Below, piece after piece: positions 28,746 to 37,216 of a stretch of 37,216 bases of DNA. The notes under the pieces are model-generated. The model worked only from the letters and a program-made list of their open reading frames with translations. It was not told the DNA's origin and made no database searches. Made by a program: the position numbers and the translations under genes. How positions within the stretch are numbered: the first letter of the stretch is position 1; the number at the start of each line of letters is the position of its first letter. Origin of the DNA: an uncultured Pelagibacteraceae bacterium (GTDB lineage Bacteria > Pseudomonadota > Alphaproteobacteria > Pelagibacterales > Pelagibacteraceae); NCBI GenBank assembly GCA_902609705.1, contig CACLSX010000009.1, positions 1 to 37,216 on the forward strand. Direction: 5' to 3'.

Positions 28746-28747
28746 AA

Positions 28748-29296
28748 TTAATCTTTAAAAAACATCACAGTCAACTCTGCAACTTTAATTCCAAATTTTG
28801 TCATCTTAGCTCTGTTGATAGCTACTCTTTCGTCTTGCATAAATATCCAATCATCAAAAGTAATTTTGATATTTTTTCCTTTCACAGGAACTAACAAAAC
28901 ATACTCAAATTTAAATGCTGGGCCATATGAATACCCCCTAGCCTTACCAACTACATCGCCTGCAGTTCCCTCGTAATTATGTTCATCAATTTTATCTATT
29001 ACCCATTGCCTATTTTGTATTTCACCATCATTCCAAATAAATTTTTCGTCTAATATAAGTTGTTTGCCATCCCACTTACCGTCTAGGTCTGCTGAAAATT
29101 GTCTTGTAACTTTACCTGATCTATTTTGTAGTATACCCCAAGCTTTGACGTTTCCGCTTAAATATTCTTCAATTATTAGTCTTGGTTTTTGATCTTTAAA
29201 ATCTTCTGGTTTCATAGATTGATTATTTATACAGCTTGTAATTAATCCTGTGAAAATTATCAATAAAAATACATTAAAAAATTTTTTGTTAATCAT
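28748..29296 (-). CDS. DUF3833-family lipoprotein
   Basis: Lipobox LITSC; EEYLSGNVKAWGILQNRSGKVTRQFSADLDGKWDG; last in the CFA cassette. Confidence 0.85.
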   Translation of the reverse strand: MINKKFFNVFLLIIFTGLITSCINNQSMKPEDFKDQKPRLIIEEYLSGNVKAWGILQNRSGKVTRQFSADLDGKWDGKQLILDEKFIWNDGEIQNRQWVIDKIDEHNYEGTAGDVVGKARGYSYGPAFKFEYVLLVPVKGKNIKITFDDWIFMQDERVAINRAKMTKFGIKVAELTVMFFKD

Positions 29297-29297
29297 A

Positions 29298-30479
29298 TTA
29301 AATTTTATTTTGCATGGAAAATTGAATTAAATCTATATTCTTTGATTTAAACCCAGCTTCACAATATGACAAATAAAAATGCCACATACGTTTAAATTTA
29401 TTATCAAATCCATGTTTTGAAATCTCTTCCCATTTTTTTAGGAATTCATCTCTCCATATTTTTAAAGTATTGGAATAGTGAGAGCCATATGACTCGTATT
29501 TTTTAATTTCTAAACCGTTGCTACTAGATAAATCATATAATTTTCTTTTTGATGGCAAAAAACCTCCAGGAAATATGTATTTTTGTATAAAGTCTTCTTT
29601 GGTTTTATATCTGTCAAATAAACTATCATCGATTGTTATCGCTTGTATCGCGGCCCTTCCATTCTCAGATAGATTTTTTTTAATACTTTTAAAATAATTG
29701 ACTAAATAATTTTGCCCAACCGCTTCTATCATTTCTATAGATGCGATAGAGTCATATTTGTCTTTTACATCTCTATAATCTTTCAAAAATATATTCACTT
29801 TTTCATTCAATCCTTTTTCAAATATTCTTTTTTTTGAAAATTCAAATTGCTCTTTAGAAATTGTTATACAATCTAATTTTACATCGTAATTTTTACCCAC
29901 ATATTCAGCGAAGCCACCCCAACCACAGCCAATTTCTAAAATTTTATTTCCTACGTTTGGCTTTATTAATTCTGTAAGCTTTTTATATTTATTTAGTTGA
30001 GCAGAAAATAAATCGTCTTTTTGTTTTTCAAAAATTGCACTTGAATAAGTAAGTGAAGGATCCAACCATAATGAAAAGAAATCATTTCCTAAATCATAAT
30101 GTTTTGAAATATTTTTCTTACTTCTACTCTTATTATTTTTTATGAAAATACTCTTTAATTTATTAATCATTGATAAATCAAAAATACCTGAAAATTTATA
30201 GACAATTTTTATATTTTTAGCTGTTATTTCTATTAGATTAGTTAGATTATCTGTTTCAAATTCATTTCGCATGTATGCTTCTGCAAGTCCTACACTTCCC
30301 GATTTTATTATTTGAAGTGTTAAACCAGGTTTGTTAATTTTAATCTTTGCTCTTAATTGTTCACTCTCATTACCAAACTTATATATTTTGCTGTCATGAT
30401 TTTGAATTTCAAGAAATCCATGCTTTATTAGTTTTAAAGAATTAAATACGATTTTATCTGACAAAAGATTAAAATTCAT
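29298..30479 (-). CDS. Cyclopropane-fatty-acid synthase-family SAM-dependent methyltransferase
   Basis: ISKHYDLGNDFFSLWLDPSLTYSSAIF, KILEIGCGWGGFAEYVG, SIEMIEAVGQNYL, YIFPGGFLPS. Confidence 0.92.
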   Translation of the reverse strand: MNFNLLSDKIVFNSLKLIKHGFLEIQNHDSKIYKFGNESEQLRAKIKINKPGLTLQIIKSGSVGLAEAYMRNEFETDNLTNLIEITAKNIKIVYKFSGIFDLSMINKLKSIFIKNNKSRSKKNISKHYDLGNDFFSLWLDPSLTYSSAIFEKQKDDLFSAQLNKYKKLTELIKPNVGNKILEIGCGWGGFAEYVGKNYDVKLDCITISKEQFEFSKKRIFEKGLNEKVNIFLKDYRDVKDKYDSIASIEMIEAVGQNYLVNYFKSIKKNLSENGRAAIQAITIDDSLFDRYKTKEDFIQKYIFPGGFLPSKRKLYDLSSSNGLEIKKYESYGSHYSNTLKIWRDEFLKKWEEISKHGFDNKFKRMWHFYLSYCEAGFKSKNIDLIQFSMQNKI

Positions 30480-31243
30480 TTTTTTTCAAACGTAATATTA
30501 TTTTTTATTTTTATGTTTTTTTTAACTAACTTAACTCCCTTTAACCATAATTTTAATGCTTCAAAATGAATTGCGGCAATAACTTTAAAGGTCATTAAAG
30601 GGTGAGAAATATAAGATATAAGCATATTTTTATTGTTAATTTCTTTTGCAACCCCATCTTGTGAAGCATATAACAATTTTCCTTCCTTATCACTTTGATC
30701 AATTATTACGGATAACATTTTTTCAGGTTTGAGGATTCTAAAATTGTATTTACTTTTCATTTCAATAAATGGTGAAACGAAAAACTTCTTCTCGCAGCTA
30801 TTTGTAATTATTTTTTCGTCGTTGACTTTAAATATATAAGTATGTTGCTCACCAAATGTATTTTTAACTTCATACAATATAGCTATAATTTTTGAATGAT
30901 TATCATAAACGAAAAAAATACTTAATGGATTAAATACGTAACCAAATATTCTAGGATAACAAAGCAATTTTACCTTTATGTTTTCAAATTGAATGTTGTT
31001 TGATTTTAAATTTTCTATTACCCAGGCTTTTAAATCACTACCATCTCTAGGTCCGTGATCTTTGTCATAAAAACTTAAAATATTAAAATTATTGTTAGAA
31101 AAAATTTTAATTTTTTTTTGTATCAAATTAATTTCATCAAGATCTAAAAAGAGTGAGAAAACGTTGTATTTAAAAAAGTGATATTTTGGCTTAAATCTTT
31201 TATGAATTACTTTACCTTCGTAAATATTGGAATTTTTAATCAT
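30476..31243 (-). CDS. DUF1365 family protein
   Basis: IYEGKVIHKRFKPKYHFFKYNVFSLFLDLDE, GYVFNPLSIFFVYD, KKFFVSPFIEM. Confidence 0.9.
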   Translation of the reverse strand: MIKNSNIYEGKVIHKRFKPKYHFFKYNVFSLFLDLDEINLIQKKIKIFSNNNFNILSFYDKDHGPRDGSDLKAWVIENLKSNNIQFENIKVKLLCYPRIFGYVFNPLSIFFVYDNHSKIIAILYEVKNTFGEQHTYIFKVNDEKIITNSCEKKFFVSPFIEMKSKYNFRILKPEKMLSVIIDQSDKEGKLLYASQDGVAKEINNKNMLISYISHPLMTFKVIAAIHFEALKLWLKGVKLVKKNIKIKNNITFEKK

Positions 31244-32474
31244 TTAGGTTTTCAATCATATTAATTGATGATTTTATTCCATCTTCATGAAAACCGTAAC
31301 CAAAATAACTTCCACAAAACAATACATTTCTTTTATTTTGTATTTCTTTTAATAATTTTTGATTATTCAAAGCATCTTGATCAAAATAAGGATGGGTAAA
31401 AGTAACTTTTTGTAGGATTTTTTTTTGATCTATTTCAAAAAAAGGATTTAAGGTTAAGAAAATATTTTTTTCTGTCTTCAGATTTTGTAATAAGTTCAAC
31501 CAATAAGTTAATGATGTCTTACTAATATCTGATTTATCAACTGAGGAATTCCATGAAGACCAAACTTTTTTATTGTTTGGCATACATACATCGTCAGTAT
31601 GTATTACTGCTAGATTGGATTTATATTTAAAATTTGAAAGTATTTTTTTTTCATCCTCAGTCGGCTCACTCAAAATTTTCAATGCATCGTCTGCATGAGT
31701 AGCGATGACAACTTTATCATAGTCAAAAAATTCGTTACTAGCACCGTAATATACTTGAACACCAATTTTATTTCTTTTTATCGAACTAATCTTATAATTT
31801 TTAAAATATTCTCCACTTATTTGAGTTAATACTTTCTCTACATAAGTTCTACTTCTGTTGGTGACTGTGTACCATTGTGGTCTATTTTTTAATTTAAAAA
31901 GTCCATGATTTTGAAAAAATTTTAAAAAAAATTTAATTGGCATTTGATTTGCTTCTACTGGGGGCATTGACCAGATAGCAGAAACCATTGGGATTAGATG
32001 AAAATTAATAAAATTTTTTGACCATTTATTTTTTTCAAGAAATTCACCAAGAGTAATCTCTTCATTTAAACTTTTAATTTGATCACACTTTTTGTAGAAA
32101 TTTATAATATCAAAAAACATTTTTAAAAATTTTAAATTAAAAAGATTAGTTTTATTTGCAAAAATTCCGTTTAAACCTCTACCACAATATTCATAATCTG
32201 TATCTTTTACAGAAACAGAAAATGACATATCGCTTTTTTCAATTTCAATTTTTAATTCGTTAAAAAAATTTATGAGATTTGGATAAGTTTCATGATTAAA
32301 AACAATAAAGCCAATATCTACAGGAACTTTTTTACCATTAATTAAAGTATCTAAAGTATATGAATGACCACCAAAATGATCTTCGCTTTCGAATAAATCA
32401 ACATGATGTTTTTTGGAAAGCTTTTGTGCTGCTGATAAACCAGAGATTCCTGATCCGATTACTGCAATTCGCAT
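31236..32474 (-). CDS. FAD/NAD(P)-binding amine oxidase-type protein associated with CFA synthase
   Basis: RIAVIGSGISGLSAAQKLSKKHHVDLFESEDHFGGHSYTL; HADDALKIL; FCGSYFGYGFHEDGIKSS. Confidence 0.9.
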   Translation of the reverse strand: MRIAVIGSGISGLSAAQKLSKKHHVDLFESEDHFGGHSYTLDTLINGKKVPVDIGFIVFNHETYPNLINFFNELKIEIEKSDMSFSVSVKDTDYEYCGRGLNGIFANKTNLFNLKFLKMFFDIINFYKKCDQIKSLNEEITLGEFLEKNKWSKNFINFHLIPMVSAIWSMPPVEANQMPIKFFLKFFQNHGLFKLKNRPQWYTVTNRSRTYVEKVLTQISGEYFKNYKISSIKRNKIGVQVYYGASNEFFDYDKVVIATHADDALKILSEPTEDEKKILSNFKYKSNLAVIHTDDVCMPNNKKVWSSWNSSVDKSDISKTSLTYWLNLLQNLKTEKNIFLTLNPFFEIDQKKILQKVTFTHPYFDQDALNNQKLLKEIQNKRNVLFCGSYFGYGFHEDGIKSSINMIENLND

Positions 32475-32479
32475 TAAGG

Positions 32480-35350
32480 CTATGCTGCGTCTTCTTTAAA
32501 CTCATCCATACTTGGACATGTGCAGAATATATTTTTATCTCCATAAACATTGTCTACTCGAGCAACTGGAGGCCAAAATTTATTTTGTTTTAGAAAACTT
32601 GCAGGATATGCTGCTTCTTGTCTTGAATATTTATGTTCCCATACATCTGATGATAATTCTGTATCAGTGTGAGGAGCATTTTTAATTGGATTATCAATTT
32701 TATCAAATTCACCTGATTTAATTTTTTCAATTTCTTGTTTAATCTTAATTAAAGTGTCACAAAATCTGTCTATTTCTGACAAGCCTTCACTTTCAGTTGG
32801 CTCTATCATCATAGTGCCAGCAACAGGCCATGACATAGTTGGTGCGTGAAATCCAAAATCTATCATTCTTTTAGCAATATCTTCTTCTGTTACCCCTGTT
32901 TCAGATTTAATATTTCTAATATCAATTATGCACTCATGTGCAACATTGCCATTTGCACCTTTGTACAAAATCGGAAAGTGATCTTTTAGTCTGTGGGCAA
33001 TATAATTTGCGTTTAAAATTGCAACTTGAGTAGCAAGCTTTAATCCTGCTGACCCCATCATTTTAATATACATCCAAGAGATTGATAGAATACTTGAGCT
33101 GCCCCAAGGAGCTGCTGATACTGCTCCAATTCCACTTGTTGGTCCGCAATCTTTTATCACTGGATGATTAGGCAGATAAACTTGTAAATGTTTTTTACAA
33201 GCTATAGGTCCCATTCCAGGTCCACCACCACCGTGAGGAATACAAAATGTTTTATGCAGATTAATATGACAAACATCTGGACCAAAATTTCCAGGCTTTG
33301 CAACTCCAACAAGGGCATTTAAATTTGCTCCATCCATATAGACCTGTCCACCATGTTTATGAACTAACTCACAAATATCAGTTATTTTTTCCTCAAATAC
33401 TCCATGGGTAGATGGGTAAGTTACCATTAAAGCTGCAAGATTTTCTGAATGTTGCTCTACTTTTTTCTTTAAATCATCGAAATCTACATTTCCCTCTTTA
33501 TCACAATTAACAACAACCACTTTCATTCCAACCATTTGTGCGCTTGCTGGATTTGTACCATGTGCCGAACTTGGGATTAAACATATATTACGATGAGCTT
33601 CATCTCTATCTAAGTGGTACTTTCTTATAACCATTAGACCTGCATATTCTCCCTGGGCGCCTGCATTAGGTTGTAGAGAAACACCGGAAAAACCTGTTAT
33701 AGATCTCAACCAATTTTTTAAATCAGTAAACAAATCTCTAAAACCTTCCATTTGTTCAACTGGAACAAAAGGATGAGGTTCTGCAAATTCTTTCCAAGAA
33801 ATCGGGATCATTTCAGCAGCAGCATTTAACTTCATTGTGCATGAACCAAGTGCTATCATAGTTCTATTCAATGCTATATCCTTATCCTCTAACTTTTTAA
33901 GATATCTAAGCATTTCAGTTTCTGAATGATATAAGTTAAAAATTGGATGCTCTAAATATTTTGAAGTTCTTAATAAATTTTTTGGTAAATTGGGTAATTT
34001 AACTGAAGGATCCTCTTTTTTTATTGATTCTGCAGCATTAAAAATTTTTAATAATTGATTTACTCTATAAACGTTTTTTCTTTCATCAAAAGAGACAGCA
34101 AGCATTTCAGAATTTACTTTTCGTATATTAACTTTTTGATTTAGGGCATTTTTATAAATTTGATCAGTCTTTTCTTTGGTAATAATTGTAACAGTATCAA
34201 AAAAATAATCAGAATAAATTTCATAACCAGACTGTTTTATTTTATCAGCAAAACTTTTTGCTAATTGTGAAACTCTTTCAGAAATATTTTTAATTCCATC
34301 TGGACCATGATAAATAGCATATGCTGCTGAAACAATTGCTAATAAAGCTTGTGCAGTACAAATATTGCTTGTCGCCTTATCTCTTCTAATGTGTTGCTCT
34401 CTAGTTTGTAAAGATAATCTGTATGCCTTGTTACCATGTCTATCAACTGACACACCAACAATTCTACCAGGCATCGATCTCTTATACTCATCTTTAGTTG
34501 CAAAAAATGCTGCATGCGGACCTCCATACCCCATCGGTATTCCAAATCGCTGAGAGCTTCCTACTGCTATATCAGCACCAAGTTCTCTTGGTGTTTTTAA
34601 TTTTGCTAAAGCTAATAAATCACAAGCTAATACAGCCTTACCATTTTTTTTATGAATTTTGCTAATTGCTTCACTTGGGTCTTTAATATCACCTAAAGTT
34701 CCAGGATATTGTAAAATTCCACAAACTAGATCTTCTTTTAATTGGTCTAAAACTTCATCTTCTTTTCCAACTAAAACTTTTAAACCCATTGGTTCAGCTC
34801 TAGTTTGAATTACATTTATTGTTTGAGGATGGCAATCCTCAGATACAAAAACTAAATTACTATCTTTTTTATTTAATCTATGACTAAGACCCATGGCTTC
34901 TGCTGCTGCTGTACCTTCATCCAACAAAGAAGCATTAGCAATATCCATTCCAGTAAAATCAACAATCATTTGTTGAAAGTTTAACAACATCTCAAGTCTT
35001 CCTTGAGCTACTTCAGGCTGATAAGGTGTATATGATGTATACCAACCTGGATTTTCTAAAATATTTCTCAAAATTACATATGGCGTATAAGTTCCATAAT
35101 AACCCATTCCAATAAAATTTGAGTAAACATGATTTTTTTTTGAAATAGCTCTTAATTTTCTTAATGCCTCATATTCTGAATTAGACTCTCCGATATTAAG
35201 CTCACCTTTAAACATTATTTTTTCTGGAACAGTATTATTCATTAAATCATCTATTGTTTGATAATTTAATTCTTTTAACATTTTTGATTGGTCTTCTTTA
35301 GAAGGTCCAATGTGTCTTTTTATAAAATCTTTTTCTGAATTTGGTAACAT
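32480..35350 (-). CDS. gcvP: Glycine dehydrogenase (aminomethyl-transferring), fused P-protein
   Basis: FIKRHIGPSKEDQSKML, LLDEGTAAAEAM, NLHKTFCIPHGGGGPGMGPI; full length 956 aa. Confidence 0.97.
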   Translation of the reverse strand: MLPNSEKDFIKRHIGPSKEDQSKMLKELNYQTIDDLMNNTVPEKIMFKGELNIGESNSEYEALRKLRAISKKNHVYSNFIGMGYYGTYTPYVILRNILENPGWYTSYTPYQPEVAQGRLEMLLNFQQMIVDFTGMDIANASLLDEGTAAAEAMGLSHRLNKKDSNLVFVSEDCHPQTINVIQTRAEPMGLKVLVGKEDEVLDQLKEDLVCGILQYPGTLGDIKDPSEAISKIHKKNGKAVLACDLLALAKLKTPRELGADIAVGSSQRFGIPMGYGGPHAAFFATKDEYKRSMPGRIVGVSVDRHGNKAYRLSLQTREQHIRRDKATSNICTAQALLAIVSAAYAIYHGPDGIKNISERVSQLAKSFADKIKQSGYEIYSDYFFDTVTIITKEKTDQIYKNALNQKVNIRKVNSEMLAVSFDERKNVYRVNQLLKIFNAAESIKKEDPSVKLPNLPKNLLRTSKYLEHPIFNLYHSETEMLRYLKKLEDKDIALNRTMIALGSCTMKLNAAAEMIPISWKEFAEPHPFVPVEQMEGFRDLFTDLKNWLRSITGFSGVSLQPNAGAQGEYAGLMVIRKYHLDRDEAHRNICLIPSSAHGTNPASAQMVGMKVVVVNCDKEGNVDFDDLKKKVEQHSENLAALMVTYPSTHGVFEEKITDICELVHKHGGQVYMDGANLNALVGVAKPGNFGPDVCHINLHKTFCIPHGGGGPGMGPIACKKHLQVYLPNHPVIKDCGPTSGIGAVSAAPWGSSSILSISWMYIKMMGSAGLKLATQVAILNANYIAHRLKDHFPILYKGANGNVAHECIIDIRNIKSETGVTEEDIAKRMIDFGFHAPTMSWPVAGTMMIEPTESEGLSEIDRFCDTLIKIKQEIEKIKSGEFDKIDNPIKNAPHTDTELSSDVWEHKYSRQEAAYPASFLKQNKFWPPVARVDNVYGDKNIFCTCPSMDEFKEDAA

Positions 35351-35730
35351 TATGCTGATGTCTCCTTTGCAAATTTTTCATATTCTTCTTTACTCATAAG
35401 ACTATCCATTTCAGATTTGTCTTTTATTTTAAGTTTAAAAAACCATGCAGACTCTTCTGGGTCTTCATTTATTTTTGATGGATCATCAACTATCATTTGA
35501 TTTGTATCTATAACTTCTCCACTAACAGGAGTGTAAACATCACTAGCAGCTTTTGTTGACTCAACCACTCCAGCAGTTCCATCTTTATCGACATTTGAAC
35601 CTTTCTCTGGGAGTTCAGCAAATACTATATCCCCAAGCATTTCTGTTGCATGCTTGGTTATTCCAATTGTAGCTTCTTCTCCATCTAGTTTAATCCACTC
35701 ATGTTCTTTTGAATATTTAACTTCAGACAT
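35350..35730 (-). CDS. gcvH: Glycine cleavage system H protein
   Basis: [40 protein letters not shown] lipoyl site. Confidence 0.97.
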   Translation of the reverse strand: MSEVKYSKEHEWIKLDGEEATIGITKHATEMLGDIVFAELPEKGSNVDKDGTAGVVESTKAASDVYTPVSGEVIDTNQMIVDDPSKINEDPEESAWFFKLKIKDKSEMDSLMSKEEYEKFAKETSA

Positions 35731-36829
35731 TAATTTCCCCTTTTACGTAATTTTTTTTATAAAACGGTAAGTTACAAATATTTGCGGGAATTTTTTTTCC
35801 TCTAACTTCAAGAAATATTTTTGTATTTACAGTTGAATAACTATTATCCACATATCCCATTGCTATTGGATGTTCAACGCTTGGTCCAAATGTGCCACTT
35901 GTTACTTTCCCAATTTCTTGATTTTTATCATTGTAAATTTTGGTATTTCCTCTAGCAATTACTTTGCTGTCTGGTTTTATACCAACTCTCAATTTTTTTA
36001 CTCCGCTTTGAAAATGATTTTTTAAAACTTCTGATCCAACAAATTCAGTCTCAATTCTGCTCTTAGGTATTGCCCATTTTAGATTAGCTTCGATAGGACT
36101 TGTATCGTTGTCTAAATCATTTCCATACAAGCAGAGTCCAGCTTCCATTCTTAATGTATCTCTTGCTCCTAAACCAATCAATTTTGATCCATTTTCTATC
36201 AAACTTTCTACAAAAGTTTCAGCATCACTATGTTTTATAGAAATTTCAAATCCATCCTCACCAGTATATCCTGATCTAGTTATGTATACTTTTTGATTTT
36301 TATAGACATAGTTGTTTCCGTTCATAAATTTTAGACTGTCACAACCAGGTATAACTTTATTTAAAACATTTTTTGCTTTGGGGCCCTGTAATGCAATTAA
36401 TGACAATGACTCATCAAGATTTAATTTATATTGATTATCAAGTTTAGATTTTATTACTTCATAATCATTATACTTGCATGCAGCATTCAAGATAATTAAA
36501 AATCCATCAGAAGTTTTGGTAATTATCAGATCGTCCTGAATTCCTCCTTTGTTATTCATTAAAAATGAATACTTACTTTGATTAGTTTTCAATTTTTTCA
36601 AATCCGCAGGAAAAATCTTCTCAAGATCATTTGTAAGATCATCACCACCCGATATAAATAATTGTCCCATATGAGAAACATCAAAAATACCAGAGTGTGA
36701 ACGTGTGTATTTATGCTCTTGTATAATTCCATCTTTATATTGGATGGGCATTTGATATCCAGCAAACTCTACAAGCTTTGCGCCATACTTGATGTGGAGA
36801 TTATTTAACGATGTTTTTTTTATACTCAT
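35723..36829 (-). CDS. gcvT: Aminomethyltransferase
   Basis: [45 protein letters not shown]. Confidence 0.97.
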   Translation of the reverse strand: MSIKKTSLNNLHIKYGAKLVEFAGYQMPIQYKDGIIQEHKYTRSHSGIFDVSHMGQLFISGGDDLTNDLEKIFPADLKKLKTNQSKYSFLMNNKGGIQDDLIITKTSDGFLIILNAACKYNDYEVIKSKLDNQYKLNLDESLSLIALQGPKAKNVLNKVIPGCDSLKFMNGNNYVYKNQKVYITRSGYTGEDGFEISIKHSDAETFVESLIENGSKLIGLGARDTLRMEAGLCLYGNDLDNDTSPIEANLKWAIPKSRIETEFVGSEVLKNHFQSGVKKLRVGIKPDSKVIARGNTKIYNDKNQEIGKVTSGTFGPSVEHPIAMGYVDNSYSTVNTKIFLEVRGKKIPANICNLPFYKKNYVKGEINV

Positions 36830-36840
36830 ATTAACTCTTT

Positions 36841-36987
36841 ATGCCCCCTCTGTCTTTTTGCCTGAGAGATTTGCTCCTTCGGCGAGAATAATTCTCTTTC
36901 CAGAGTTAATATGTACGGTCCATTTGCCTGAGAGTTTCCGGGGTGGTTGCTCCTTCGGCAGGTTTTATTTCAAACCATTCTCCCGTT
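36841..36987 (-). promoter_or_regulatory. Tandem glycine riboswitch in the gcvT leader
   Basis: Two copies (RNA sense) of GCCGAAGGAGCAA...CTCTCAGGCAAA, about 70 nt apart; P1 pairings ACGG/CCGT for aptamer 1 and CTCTG/CAGAG for aptamer 2; directly upstream of gcvT. Confidence 0.95.
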
Positions 36988-37032
36988 TAGATAATATAGT
37001 TTATTTATAAATTTTAATCTACCGTTTTTTTG

Positions 37033-37216
37033 TTAGTTTGAATTAATTACTTTTTCTTTGAGTTTTTTAAACTCTTCATCTGAAAGTACTCCTGATTTAT
37101 ATAAGTCATCAAGTTTTTTTAAGTCTAATATCATTTTGTTATTTTTATTATTCTTATTTAGATTTTCTGATACTTGTGACAAGTTGTCAAATTTCAACTT
37201 ATATTTACCATCGATT
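37033..37216 (-). CDS. SHOCT-like C-terminal domain protein, N-terminally truncated by window edge
   Basis: Minus-strand translation ends ...KMILDLKKLDDLYKSGVLSDEEFKKLKEKVINSN*, typical short C-terminal SHOCT motif. Confidence 0.6.
   Translation of the reverse strand, partial: IDGKYKLKFDNLSQVSENLNKNNKNNKMILDLKKLDDLYKSGVLSDEEFKKLKEKVINSN

Noticed and set aside
36108-36296. Antisense ORF in gcvT, and 36789-37010 ORF through the riboswitch
   Set aside because: The first is antisense to conserved gcvT; the second runs across the riboswitch, whose conserved sequence is explained by RNA structure.
1-37216. CRISPR arrays, insertion sequences, prophage or integrase genes, tRNA and rRNA genes
   Set aside because: Looked for regularly spaced repeats, transposase/integrase motifs and tRNA-like folds by eye; none seen. 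Subtle tRNAs would need a covariance-model scan to exclude.

Overview
AT-rich, gene-dense bacterial chromosome segment with very short intergenic gaps. Gene content and style match Pelagibacterales (SAR11-type alphaproteobacterium); this is inference, no search was run. Left to right: 3' part of gmk, acpP, fabG, fabD (minus); rpsF-rpsR-rplI-dnaB; a tightly packed plus-strand run of MMPL/RND transporter, cvpA, purF, HD-domain protein, DUF255 thioredoxin-like protein, gshA, gshB and an EamA permease; MFS, NAD(P)-binding and GYD proteins; msrB, sodB and small ORFs; a minus-strand group of EamA permease, amidinotransferase and threonine aldolase; a SufU/IscU-like protein, HPP protein, NAD-formate dehydrogenase, msrA and a zinc-less alcohol dehydrogenase-type oxidoreductase; a FAD oxidoreductase, TspO and an SDR; then a minus-strand gcvT-gcvH-gcvP run that continues into a lipid-modification cassette (FAD amine oxidase, DUF1365, CFA-type methyltransferase, DUF3833). 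A tandem glycine riboswitch precedes gcvT. No mobile elements, CRISPR, tRNA or rRNA were recognised. Main points of interest: (1) two unannotated 19-aa paralogous hydrophobic ORFs in tandem downstream of the threonine aldolase; (2) a perfect 12-nt complement between the riboswitch inter-aptamer linker and the gcvT start region, suggesting a direct translational switch; (3) an apparent seven-gene transcription unit linking that riboswitch to lipid methylation genes; (4) an amidinotransferase/threonine aldolase/permease operon suggesting a glycine-guanidino pathway.
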